Below, piece after piece: positions 8,942-16,815 of a stretch of DNA of 64,000 bases (positions within the stretch are counted from its first letter, which is position 1; each line of letters begins with the position of its first letter). The notes beneath the pieces are model-generated. The model made no database searches. It saw nothing but the letters and a program-made list of their open reading frames with translations, and was not told the DNA's origin. The DNA comes from Streptomyces eurythermus (lineage in GTDB: Bacteria; Actinomycetota; Actinomycetes; Streptomycetales; Streptomycetaceae). Location: positions 1 to 64,000 of the forward strand of contig NZ_BMSK01000010.1 of NCBI RefSeq assembly GCF_014649115.1, in the 5' to 3' direction. The position numbers and the translations under genes are program-made.

Positions 8942-9784
8942 ATGGGCACCACCCGTACGCCCCTGCGCCGCTTCATCGACTACGCCGTACTCGGCGTGCT
9001 CGCCTTCATCTTCGTGCTACCCGTGCTCTATCTGTTCCTGGGCAGCCTCAAGCCGTCCGACGAGGTCCTCGACGGCCTGTCCGGTTTCCTTCCGACCCAT
9101 CTGTCCCTCGACAACTACTCCACCGTCCTGAGCAGCCTCGACTCCGACAGCACCGGCCACTTCCGGCGCTTCATGGGCGTCTCGCTGCTGCTGGCGTTCG
9201 TGGTGGTGACGGGGGGCCTGTTCGTCAACTCGATGGCCGCGTACGGGCTGTCACGGCTGAAGTGGCGCGGTCGGGAGGCCGTCTTCACGCTCATCCTGCT
9301 GCTGATGCTGGTCCCGTTCGAGTCGGTGGCCGTACCGCTCTTCTACATGTTCAACGACCAGCGCAACACCCTCCCCATCCTGGCGCTCCCGTTCATCGCC
9401 AACGCCTTCTCCGTCTACCAGTTCCACACGTTCTTCCGCTCGATCCCCCCGAGCATCGAGGAAGCGGCCCGGATCGACGGCGCAGGCCCCTGGCGCACCT
9501 TCTTCGCGATCATCGTCCCCATGTCGAAGCCCGCCTTCGCCTCCGTGGCGATCCTGACCTTCCTCATCCAGTGGGGCTCGTTCCTGTGGCCGGTGCTGAT
9601 GGTCTCCGATCCGTCGGTCCGCCCGCTGCCGCTGGAGATGAGCGTCTTCCAGGGCCAGCAACCCCCGGACTGGGGCCAGATCTTCGCCTTCGGCGTCCTC
9701 CTGGTCCTGCCCGTCCTGGTGGTCTTCGCCTTCTTCCAACGCTGGTTCGTCCAGGGCGTCGCCAGCTCCGCCGTCAAGGGCTGA
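8942..9784 (+). CDS. Sugar ABC transporter permease, MalG type
   Basis: A 280-aa permease with six predicted membrane helices and the EAA motif IEEAARIDGAGPWRTFFAI (about residues 173-191). Its ATG lies three bases after the previous stop, so the two permeases are probably translationally coupled. It is the last gene of the sugar module; no ATPase follows. It partners with the MalF-type subunit to form the transmembrane channel. Confidence 0.9.
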   Translation: MGTTRTPLRRFIDYAVLGVLAFIFVLPVLYLFLGSLKPSDEVLDGLSGFLPTHLSLDNYSTVLSSLDSDSTGHFRRFMGVSLLLAFVVVTGGLFVNSMAAYGLSRLKWRGREAVFTLILLLMLVPFESVAVPLFYMFNDQRNTLPILALPFIANAFSVYQFHTFFRSIPPSIEEAARIDGAGPWRTFFAIIVPMSKPAFASVAILTFLIQWGSFLWPVLMVSDPSVRPLPLEMSVFQGQQPPDWGQIFAFGVLLVLPVLVVFAFFQRWFVQGVASSAVKG

Positions 9785-9921
9785 ACGCGTTCGCCGACCG
9801 GAATGGTCGAGACGCGTCTCCACGTCCGGTCCATCCCGGGTGATATCGAGCCGCCCCGGCTACGGATCGCACCACTGACGTCCCCCGCGACGAGAAGGAA
9901 TGAAAGGGGTTCATTGCATGT

Positions 9922-10164
9922 ATGGCCAACGGCTTCCCTGACGGTGAATTCTTCCTGCTCAACACCGAAGCCGTGCTGTGTCTGGCCGCCGACCCGGGCG
10001 GCACGGAATTCGACGGCAGCTTCGTCACCAAGTCCGGATCCGCCATCGAGTACGCCCACACCAAACCCCAGGTGGCTCAAGTGGAATACCCCAGGCCGCC
10101 GGGCAGGAACCAGTTCCAGGGCGGATACTTCGACAGCAGCAAGGGCCCTGGGGACGTCCGGTGA
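9922..10164 (+). CDS. Small hypothetical protein, 80 aa
   Basis: Unrecognised. It begins MANGFPDGEFFLLNTEAVLC and is preceded by GAAAGGGG about 12 bases upstream, but an overlapping ATG at 9918 in another frame competes. Composition is unlike the Arg/Pro-rich spurious frames nearby: it has Phe, Asn, Thr and Lys in plausible positions, such as FVTKSGSAIEYAHTKPQVAQ. No signal peptide or membrane helix. It may be a real small gene or the end of a decayed longer one; it sits between the sugar operon and an RNA methyltransferase remnant. Confidence 0.4.
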   Translation: MANGFPDGEFFLLNTEAVLCLAADPGGTEFDGSFVTKSGSAIEYAHTKPQVAQVEYPRPPGRNQFQGGYFDSSKGPGDVR

Positions 10165-10197
10165 ACTTCCTGGTCAGCCACGGATGTAGACCCAGGA

Positions 10198-10240
10198 ATC
10201 GCCACACTCCACATGATGCGTCACCGGGAAGACATGGAGG
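10198..10240 (-). pseudogene. Second decayed RNA methyltransferase 3' tail
   Basis: The minus strand encodes LHVFPVTHHVECGDSW. FPVTHHVEC matches the FPMTHHVECVA tail at 1053-1133. Compared with that copy, two bases are missing after the Cys codon, so the frame is lost and the reading runs to a stop a few codons later. Bases 10205-10232 match 1090-1117 at 26 of 28 positions, including 19 identical bases, in the same orientation. It lies immediately downstream of the NACHT-nuclease gene stop. Confidence 0.6.
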
Positions 10241-10328
10241 CCCCGGAGCCTCGATGCTGCGTCTCAGAAGGCTACGACCGCTCGCAGCATGCAGTTGCAC
10301 GAGCACCGTACCGAACTCTGCCGATCAC

Positions 10329-13300
10329 CTACTGCCTGTACGGCCGTGGAACGTTGATCACCATGGGGCGGAGGTGAAGTGCGCCCGCTTGGGAGAGGCT
10401 CGCCGCCTGGTCCTGTAGCTCGACGAGGAGTGTGTCGAGCTGGAGCTTTTTTGCCTGGGTCTTACGGCTGTCGCCCGTGGCATCCCAGAGGTCGATCGGA
10501 TACCAGCCGACGATGTAGATGCCTGCATCCGTTCTCGCTTCCGGCAGATAGCGACCCGCCAACTGTTCCGCCTGAGCCGTCGGAACCTCGACGTTCCAGG
10601 AGCCCTTGACCTCGATGACCAGCTTGACCGACTCGCTTGGAGCGATGTCGGGGTGGTCGCCCGGTGCGGGCATCGCCTCGACGAGAAGATCGGTGCGGTC
10701 GCCCGCGCCGTACGGGTCGGTCGGATGGATCAGCACTTCCCGGTTGACCGCGACACGGTGGCCGGCCAGCCGCAGAGTCAGCTCGTGTGCGAGGTAAGCA
10801 CACAGGGCCGCTTCGGGTTTGGGCCGCCAGACGTCAGGGACGACCGGGTTCTCCGCGGACGGCTTTCGAGGGCTCTTGCCCGGTGTGCGGTCCCACAACA
10901 GTTCACAGTGTGAGGGAAGTGCCCGGCCCACCTCCTCCAGGGCCTCATGAACCACGTCCAAGAGGTCTGTGCTGGTGCGGATGACCCGCCGCGCCGGATC
11001 CTGTAGCAGCCGTATGACGTCCTCTGCGCGCACCTGTCTCCAACTCGCGGCGGCGTATTGCTTGGTCGCGGCTACGAGTGCTGCCGCGACAGACAGCCGA
11101 CTGGGGTACAGGGCCGCGAGGCGGCGCAGTTGCCGAACCGCCTCTGCGGTGCCTCGTCGGCTCAGCTCAGGGAGCAGGCCGTCTCTCCATCTCCGGGCTT
11201 CCTCATCGGCGGTGACCCAGCGAACGCCGCGAAGAGGCTGGCCCTCCTCAGGGTCGTACAAACCGCTGAGCCACAGATACAGGTCGGCGACGAGAGCCTC
11301 GCCGAGGTTGCTGTGGATACGTTCCGCCGCGGTCCTGGCGCATGCCTCGGCCAGCTCGCGGCCGAGTTCTGGATCGGTTGCGAACGCCTTGACTCGTGCC
11401 CAGTGCGCCTCGGCATCTGCGGCCAGCAGGGCCTGGGCGGCGAGGACGGCGGCTCGTGCGGCAAGCGGGGTTTCCCGGGGCCCGTCGATACAGGCGTCAA
11501 GGATGCCGTGCGCGGTGTGGCTGTCGGTGGTGAGAAGAGCGGCCAGGATGCTGTGCCAGGTGCGCAGTGCCGCGTCACGCGCCTCATCGTTGTCGGGCAA
11601 GCGCATGGGATGGTCTTCGATCGCCGGCGAGCCTGCCAGGACCTTGTCCGCCGCCTCGGGTGCGAGTCCGAGACAGGTGGAGAGCTCAGTGGCGAGGTGC
11701 TCCATGCACGTACGCAGTTCCGGGGACCAGCGGGGATCGACTGCATTGAGCTCGATGGGCTGTCGGCCTGTCCTGAGCTCTGCTCGTGCCACCTGGACAA
11801 CGCGATGGGCCAACGACTCAGGTGCGTGGCGGGCGGCCAAGCGCAGCAGGTCCACCCGTTCGGGTTCCGTGTAGCTCGTGGCCATGCCCAGATGCTCGGT
11901 GAGTATCGCGGCGGTCCAGGAACTCCATGTCCGCGCGGGGAGTTCGGGCAGGCGGTCTGTCCGGTGCAGCTCGGTGAGCAGGGCGTATCCGGCCCAGGAG
12001 CGTTTGTTGCCGCTGGCGTGCGGGAGCCAGGAATCGGCGCGGTCGTGCTCGGCGGTGAGGTAGCGGAGAGCGAGCTCGGGCACGTCAGGCAGATCGTCGC
12101 CGAGAGCTACAGCGGCGGGCCAGGTCGCGATGGCGCCCCGCACATCCTGCGCGAAGCTCCCCGTCTGTGGGTCCACACGCAGGCCCCACAGGAATTGCCA
12201 CAGAGCGTCGTTGTCGCCCGCCCTGGCTTCGGCGAGGAGCCGCGCCAGATCGGCCATGAGCTCTGCTGCTTCCGGCCAGTGCCTCTTGCCGGCGCTGTGG
12301 CTGCGGCGCAACCTCCGGGCAAGCGAGCTGTCGATGGGGATGGCCTCGTAGAAGGAGCGCAGATACGGCCAGGCCGGGTGCGCATCGTCGTAGGCCAGTT
12401 CGAGTGCGTGGGGGTCGTCCGGGGGGAACGTGCAGGAAGCCAGCTCGCCGTACACCTGGACGGCCGCGTCGTCGCCGGTCGCCGCCGCCTCGGCGGCCTG
12501 CTCCAGGACCCACGGGAAGTCCTCGCGGTCGATGAGCTGGTGACGGGTCGGCGGCTCGGGCACCGAGGATGTGCCGAGCCGCATCGGTGAGCGCCGTTCC
12601 CAGTCGTACGCGATCTGACAGGCCGCCAAGCGCGGGGCGTCCCCTGTTCGCAGGGCTTCCGTGACCAGGGCTTGTGCCAGAAGCCTCCGTAGTGACCGTG
12701 TCCCGGGCGCCTCGTGTCCGTGCTCATCCGGTTGCAGGCAGTCCGGCACCTGAACCTTGCGATGGTCGTGCAGGAAGCTGAAAATGATCTTCGCCAAGAT
12801 GCCCGCGTGCCGAGCCGCGTCCGGAGCCTTGAGAGCGCGGTCGATCACCCCGTTGATCAGCGAGATCTCGAAGCGGTCGGACGAGAAGACGAAGCCGCTG
12901 TCCGGCCGGGACACTGCTTCGGATACCCAAGCCAGAAGACGCGGCAGGTCCTCGTCCCCGCACTCCGCCGGCATGTTCCTCAAGAAATGGGCGTAGTTGC
13001 CGTACAGATCAGGGGACGGAGGGCGAAGGGCACCGAGCATCGTCGCCGCGTCCAGATGGTGCGGCCACAGCAGGTTCAGTAGCGTGCCTCGCAGCTCATG
13101 CTCGGGATCCGCCCGCTCGGCGCGGGACGGATCGGACAGCGAGTCGAGCACCTCCACGAGGACGGGCACGGCACGGCCTGGGTCGCAGGCGAACGCGGCG
13201 CGCGCCGCCAATCGACGTTCCGTTTGGTGCCACGCGTCGTTCCGCACCAACCTCAGCAGCGCATCGGCCAGCCTGGGGTGAGTGGTGCCGGCCTCCTGCG

Positions 13301-14834
13301 CCAACTGGATCGCCAGCCGGACTCGCGCCGTGGACTGCCACTCGGCCCCGCCTTTGGCGGAACTGGACTCCAGGACGTCGGCGAGCTGGTCGGCGAGCGC
13401 GGGATGGCTCAGGTCCCAGCGGGAGAGCTGCCATCTCGTGTCTCCCAGTTCGACCTGTGCCGCACGTTCCAGCAGTCTGCTCACGGTGAGCCGGCGGACC
13501 TCGTCGGAACGCACGAGTGCGCTGTGCACCGCCAGGCTCTCGGGATCGGCGCCGGCCAGCCAGCCGCTGGCCGAGGGATCCATGGCCACCAGCCAGGCCG
13601 CGGTCTCCCGCAGCGGTGCCGGAATGGTCGCCGTCTCCCCGTCCGGTGCGCCGACCAGGAACAGATTTTCCAGTTGCCTCGGCGTGGTCTTCCGGTCGGT
13701 CAGGTACCGGGCCGCGAGGTAGGCAGCCACGGAAGAGTGGCGGAATGCCGCCCTGCCGTCGTCCGGCGCTGTGAACAGCGCGGTCGCCAGGCATTCTTCG
13801 ACCACTTGGGGCGTGACCTGGAACGCGCCGGCGGCGGTTCGCTCCGTTCCCCCCACCAGTACGTCGCCCGGCAGATCGTAGGCGCCGGCCTCGAAGGTAC
13901 CGCCGTGCCAAACGGTCCGGTGACCGGACAGCAGCATCCACGCGGCAATGCGTCCCGCCACCATCAGGCGCTGAGGGGCCGTGGTGATCAACGCCTTCTT
14001 GAGACGGTGCGGGTCGGGGTCTTCAGCAAGGCGCGCCACTCCGCGGGCGAACAACTCCTCCGGCCGCCCGTGCAGTCGGCCATCATCCCGATAGGTCAAC
14101 ACCAACAATTCCAAGGTCAGCGGTACGCCTGCCAGCACAGCGGCGCCGGCCGCCTCAGCCGCCTCCACCAGCTCTTCTCCCGGCACACCGGCGCTGTCGG
14201 CCAAAGACACGGCCTCCGTGCGACTCAACGGAGCCAGATCGACGCATCGGCACGCACCGAAAGCCTCGGCCAGCACAGAGGTCAGCGCCGCCGGATAGTC
14301 GGCCGTGCGGCAGGCCATGAGAAACCGGACCCGACTGGTGTCCCGGCCGCTCAGCGACCTTCTCAGCCAACTCGACAGACGCGGCAGCAGCGGGCTCTCG
14401 TCGGCCTGGTCCAGGACCACCGTCAGCACTCCGACGGTCCCCGCAGCGTCTCCTCGTGGAGGCAAGGAGACGAGATGACAGCCGATCTCCTCCTGATAGG
14501 AGTACTCGGTGAGATCCCCACCCGTCACCCACAGGCACGCGTCGGAGTCTCCCCTCCAGGTGTCGTAGACACGGGGCAACTCTCTGGTGAGCTGCTTCAG
14601 CACGGAAGTCTTACCGGCGCCCGGCTCTCCCAGCACGACCATGGCTCCTGCCGCCGCAACCACGGCGGGAAGCGCCAGGACTCCTTGACGAAGTCGCCCC
14701 GCGTCCACGACCACGTCGTCATCGTCCGGTCGGAACGCTTCGGCGGCCTGCACGATCAGATCTTCGGCGGCGACTCGCTCACCCCGTATCCTGCACACCC
14801 GAGGGACATGAAAGCCGAACACATAACCTGCCAT
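10329..14834 (-). CDS. NACHT/STAND NTPase with C-terminal PD-(D/E)XK nuclease; candidate defence protein
   Basis: A 1501-aa protein. The N-terminal P-loop NTPase has Walker A GEPGAGKTS (residues 69-77), Walker B VVLDQADE (139-146), a CRTADYP arginine segment (about 175-181), GVPLTLELL (236-244), and FRHSSVAAYLAA (364-375), which matches the NACHT winged-helix motif FxHxSFxEYLAA. Residues about 400-1330 are a long helical, repeat-like region suited to sensing. The C-terminus is a PD-(D/E)XK nuclease: TDLL with Asp1382, then IEVK with Glu1408 and Lys1410, followed by QLAGRY. Bacterial NACHT/STAND proteins with such effectors are known in anti-phage defence (Avs, bNACHT). Here the effector is C-terminal, the reverse of most Avs proteins. 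No partner gene is adjacent. The start is uncertain because a promoter-like TTGACA overlaps it. Confidence 0.85.
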   Translation of the reverse strand: MAGYVFGFHVPRVCRIRGERVAAEDLIVQAAEAFRPDDDDVVVDAGRLRQGVLALPAVVAAAGAMVVLGEPGAGKTSVLKQLTRELPRVYDTWRGDSDACLWVTGGDLTEYSYQEEIGCHLVSLPPRGDAAGTVGVLTVVLDQADESPLLPRLSSWLRRSLSGRDTSRVRFLMACRTADYPAALTSVLAEAFGACRCVDLAPLSRTEAVSLADSAGVPGEELVEAAEAAGAAVLAGVPLTLELLVLTYRDDGRLHGRPEELFARGVARLAEDPDPHRLKKALITTAPQRLMVAGRIAAWMLLSGHRTVWHGGTFEAGAYDLPGDVLVGGTERTAAGAFQVTPQVVEECLATALFTAPDDGRAAFRHSSVAAYLAARYLTDRKTTPRQLENLFLVGAPDGETATIPAPLRETAAWLVAMDPSASGWLAGADPESLAVHSALVRSDEVRRLTVSRLLERAAQVELGDTRWQLSRWDLSHPALADQLADVLESSSAKGGAEWQSTARVRLAIQLAQEAGTTHPRLADALLRLVRNDAWHQTERRLAARAAFACDPGRAVPVLVEVLDSLSDPSRAERADPEHELRGTLLNLLWPHHLDAATMLGALRPPSPDLYGNYAHFLRNMPAECGDEDLPRLLAWVSEAVSRPDSGFVFSSDRFEISLINGVIDRALKAPDAARHAGILAKIIFSFLHDHRKVQVPDCLQPDEHGHEAPGTRSLRRLLAQALVTEALRTGDAPRLAACQIAYDWERRSPMRLGTSSVPEPPTRHQLIDREDFPWVLEQAAEAAATGDDAAVQVYGELASCTFPPDDPHALELAYDDAHPAWPYLRSFYEAIPIDSSLARRLRRSHSAGKRHWPEAAELMADLARLLAEARAGDNDALWQFLWGLRVDPQTGSFAQDVRGAIATWPAAVALGDDLPDVPELALRYLTAEHDRADSWLPHASGNKRSWAGYALLTELHRTDRLPELPARTWSSWTAAILTEHLGMATSYTEPERVDLLRLAARHAPESLAHRVVQVARAELRTGRQPIELNAVDPRWSPELRTCMEHLATELSTCLGLAPEAADKVLAGSPAIEDHPMRLPDNDEARDAALRTWHSILAALLTTDSHTAHGILDACIDGPRETPLAARAAVLAAQALLAADAEAHWARVKAFATDPELGRELAEACARTAAERIHSNLGEALVADLYLWLSGLYDPEEGQPLRGVRWVTADEEARRWRDGLLPELSRRGTAEAVRQLRRLAALYPSRLSVAAALVAATKQYAAASWRQVRAEDVIRLLQDPARRVIRTSTDLLDVVHEALEEVGRALPSHCELLWDRTPGKSPRKPSAENPVVPDVWRPKPEAALCAYLAHELTLRLAGHRVAVNREVLIHPTDPYGAGDRTDLLVEAMPAPGDHPDIAPSESVKLVIEVKGSWNVEVPTAQAEQLAGRYLPEARTDAGIYIVGWYPIDLWDATGDSRKTQAKKLQLDTLLVELQDQAASLSQAGALHLRPMVINVPRPYRQ

Positions 14835-14850
14835 TCCCGCATTGTGTCAA
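14820..14850 (-). promoter_or_regulatory. Possible promoter overlapping the NACHT gene start
   Basis: On the minus strand TTGACA (14850-14845) is followed after 18-19 bases by TTATGT/TATGTG (about 14826-14820). The ATG at 14834 lies between these boxes. If the promoter is used, translation must begin at a later codon, for example GTG for Val13 or Val28, still ahead of the Walker A motif. No good ribosome binding site precedes 14834. Confidence 0.4.
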
Positions 14851-15077
14851 CTCCCACTGACAGTCGCCCCGGTCTCCCTCTGCTGACCAAGCGCGCGAAC
14901 GCGCGACCAAGCTGCTTCGGTCGCACTCCGAGGGCAGGCTCGATGACCAGCCGGTGAGCGGCTGGCCGCCGTCCGTCTCGGTCTGGGCACACTGACCGCT
15001 CAGCCCGGACATCCGCAGAGCAGTCGGCAGGCTGCCGACGGGCGACTGGAGGGTCGACGCCGATCCAACGCAGCGTA

Positions 15078-15164
15078 GTCAGCACCAAGTCAGCACGGGA
15101 GGGGTGAAGAGGGGTGCTGACGTGGGCTTTCAGCCAGCATCGAACCAGCACGGGAGTCAGCACC
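15078..15164. repeat. Cluster of GTCAGCAC direct and inverted repeats
   Basis: GTCAGCACC occurs at 15078-15086 and 15156-15164, GTCAGCAC at 15089-15096, and the exact inverse GGTGCTGAC at 15113-15121. CAGCACGGGAG also occurs twice (15091-15101 and 15146-15156). Direct plus inverted copies within 90 bp look like arm-type or regulatory protein sites. They lie between the NACHT-nuclease gene and the first clearly chromosomal gene, so an attachment-site relic is possible. No integrase gene is present. Confidence 0.55.
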
Positions 15165-15387
15165 GCACCGTCAAATCACCCCCAACTACGCGCACCGGAC
15201 AGCAGTGGTCTCGACCACTCCCGAGCCCTCGAACCACCCCTCCCCCACCCCGGCATGGTGCCCGCACGCATACCCGCCCCCCGAACTATGGTGCCCCACC
15301 ACATGTGCCCCTGACCTGCGGCTTCCTACCGTGTGCCGACACGTATCCGTCGTACCCGTCCCCACCGCACACGAGGAAGTGGCGCAC
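15165..15387. other. Upstream region of MHS transporter with ATGGTG/ACCACAT element
   Basis: No gene. ATGGTGCCC occurs twice (15255 and 15288), the second followed by CACCACAT (to 15304), giving an imperfect dyad. A similar ACCACATATGGT lies at 19725-19736, in front of the 3-hydroxybutyrate dehydrogenase gene. This may be a shared regulatory site for the PucR-type protein encoded between them. Confidence 0.4.
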
Positions 15388-16764
15388 ATGGCATCCGGAA
15401 ACACCGCTCCCCCACCCCCCGCGAGCCTCCCGAGGATCGTCGCCGCCAGCCTCATCGGGACCACCATCGAGTGGTACGACTTCTTCCTCTACGGCTCCGC
15501 CGCCGCGCTGGTGTTCAACAAGCTGTTCTTCCCGGACTCCGACCCGCTCGTCGGGACGCTGTTGTCGTTCCTGACGTACGCCGTCGGGTTCGCCGCCCGC
15601 CCGCTGGGGGCGCTGGTGTTCGGGCACTACGGTGACCGGCTGGGGCGGAAGAAGCTGCTGGTGCTGAGCCTGGTGCTGATGGGCGGGGCGACGTTCGCCA
15701 TCGGGCTGCTGCCCACGCACGCCACCGTCGGCTCCGCCGCGCCCCTGCTGCTCACCGCGCTGCGGCTGGTGCAGGGGTTCGCGCTCGGCGGCGAGTGGGG
15801 CGGCGCCGTGCTGCTGGTGTCGGAGCACGGCGACGCGCGGCGGCGCGGCTTCTGGGCCTCGTGGCCGCAGACCGGCGCCCCCGCCGGGCAGTTGCTCGCG
15901 ACCGGTGTGCTGTCGCTGCTCACCGCCGTACTGTCCGACGACGCCTTCGGGTCCTGGGGCTGGCGGATCCCGTTCCTGCTCTCCGGGGTGCTCGTGCTCG
16001 TCGGTCTGTGGATCCGGCTGTCCGTCGACGAATCGCCCGTCTTCAAGGAGGCGTTGGAGCGGTCCCGGGCGCGGCGGGCCCAGGCGGACGAGCAGCCGCC
16101 GCTGGTCTCCGTGCTGCGCCACCACTGGCGCGACGTGCTGGTGGCGATGGGCGCCCGGATGGCGGAGAACATCAGCTACTACGTCATCACCGCGTTCATC
16201 CTCGTCTACGCCACCACCTCGGCCGGCGTCTCCAAGCAGACCGCGCTCAACGCCGTACTCATCGGCTCCGCCGTGCACTTCGCCGTCATCCCGGCCTGGG
16301 GCGCGCTGTCCGACCGGGTCGGGCGGCGGCCGGTGTACCTGCTGGGCGCGGCCGGGGTCGGGCTGTGGATGTTCCCGTTCTTCGCGCTCGTGGACACCGG
16401 GTCGTTCGGGTACCTGATCCTGGCCGTGACCGTCGGGCTGGTGCTGCACGGCGCCATGTACGCACCGCAGGCCGCCTTCTTCGCCGAGATGTTCGCGACC
16501 CGGATGCGGTACTCGGGTGCCTCGATCGGTGCCCAGTTCGCCTCCGTGGCGGCCGGTGCGCCCGCCCCGCTCATCGCCACCGCGCTGCTCTCCGATTACG
16601 ACAGCTCCACCCCGATCGCGCTGTACGTGATCGCCGCCGCGGTGCTGACCCTGGTGGCCGTGGCGTTCGCGCGCGAGACACGGCACCGGGATCTCGGCCG
16701 GATCGCGGACGAGGACGGCGAGCCCTCGGGCACCGGCCCGGCCGCCGAGGCGCGGACGCGCTGA
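15388..16764 (+). CDS. MHS-family MFS metabolite:proton symporter
   Basis: A 458-aa, 12-helix transporter of the metabolite:H+ symporter branch (like ProP/ShiA/KgtP). Diagnostic motifs are GTTIEWYDFFLYG (first helix), GHYGDRLGRKKLL (loop 2-3), RLVQGFALGGEWGG (helix 4) and the internal repeat GALSDRVGRRPVYL (loop 8-9). The ATG at 15388 has GAGGAAG nine bases upstream. It is convergent with the GAF/PucR regulator gene; 3-hydroxybutyrate dehydrogenase lies beyond that. The context suggests uptake of 3-hydroxybutyrate or another short organic acid (inference). Confidence 0.85.
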   Translation: MASGNTAPPPPASLPRIVAASLIGTTIEWYDFFLYGSAAALVFNKLFFPDSDPLVGTLLSFLTYAVGFAARPLGALVFGHYGDRLGRKKLLVLSLVLMGGATFAIGLLPTHATVGSAAPLLLTALRLVQGFALGGEWGGAVLLVSEHGDARRRGFWASWPQTGAPAGQLLATGVLSLLTAVLSDDAFGSWGWRIPFLLSGVLVLVGLWIRLSVDESPVFKEALERSRARRAQADEQPPLVSVLRHHWRDVLVAMGARMAENISYYVITAFILVYATTSAGVSKQTALNAVLIGSAVHFAVIPAWGALSDRVGRRPVYLLGAAGVGLWMFPFFALVDTGSFGYLILAVTVGLVLHGAMYAPQAAFFAEMFATRMRYSGASIGAQFASVAAGAPAPLIATALLSDYDSSTPIALYVIAAAVLTLVAVAFARETRHRDLGRIADEDGEPSGTGPAAEARTR

Positions 16765-16787
16765 CCGGCGCCGGGGCCCACGCCCGC

Positions 16788-16815
16788 ACCGGCCGGCCTT
16801 CGCGAGGGGGCCGGT
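16788..16815. terminator. Hairpin between convergent genes
   Basis: ACCGGCC (16788-16794) pairs with GGCCGGT (16809-16815), with further G-C pairing inside. It sits between the stop of the transporter gene (plus) and the stop of the regulator gene (minus), so it may terminate both. There is no U-tract, which is common in high-GC actinobacteria. Confidence 0.4.

Noticed and set aside
10329..14834. Restriction enzyme or RecB-like repair protein
   Set aside because: There is no methyltransferase or helicase motif nearby, and the NACHT motifs plus helical repeats fit a STAND sensor better.
15125..15165. GGTTCGAT on the minus strand resembling a tRNA T-loop
   Set aside because: Stem pairing relies on wobbles and no acceptor, D or anticodon arms can be drawn around it.
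1..15200. Prophage or integrative element in active form
   Set aside because: No integrase, structural phage, conjugation or replication gene is present; only remnants and repeats.
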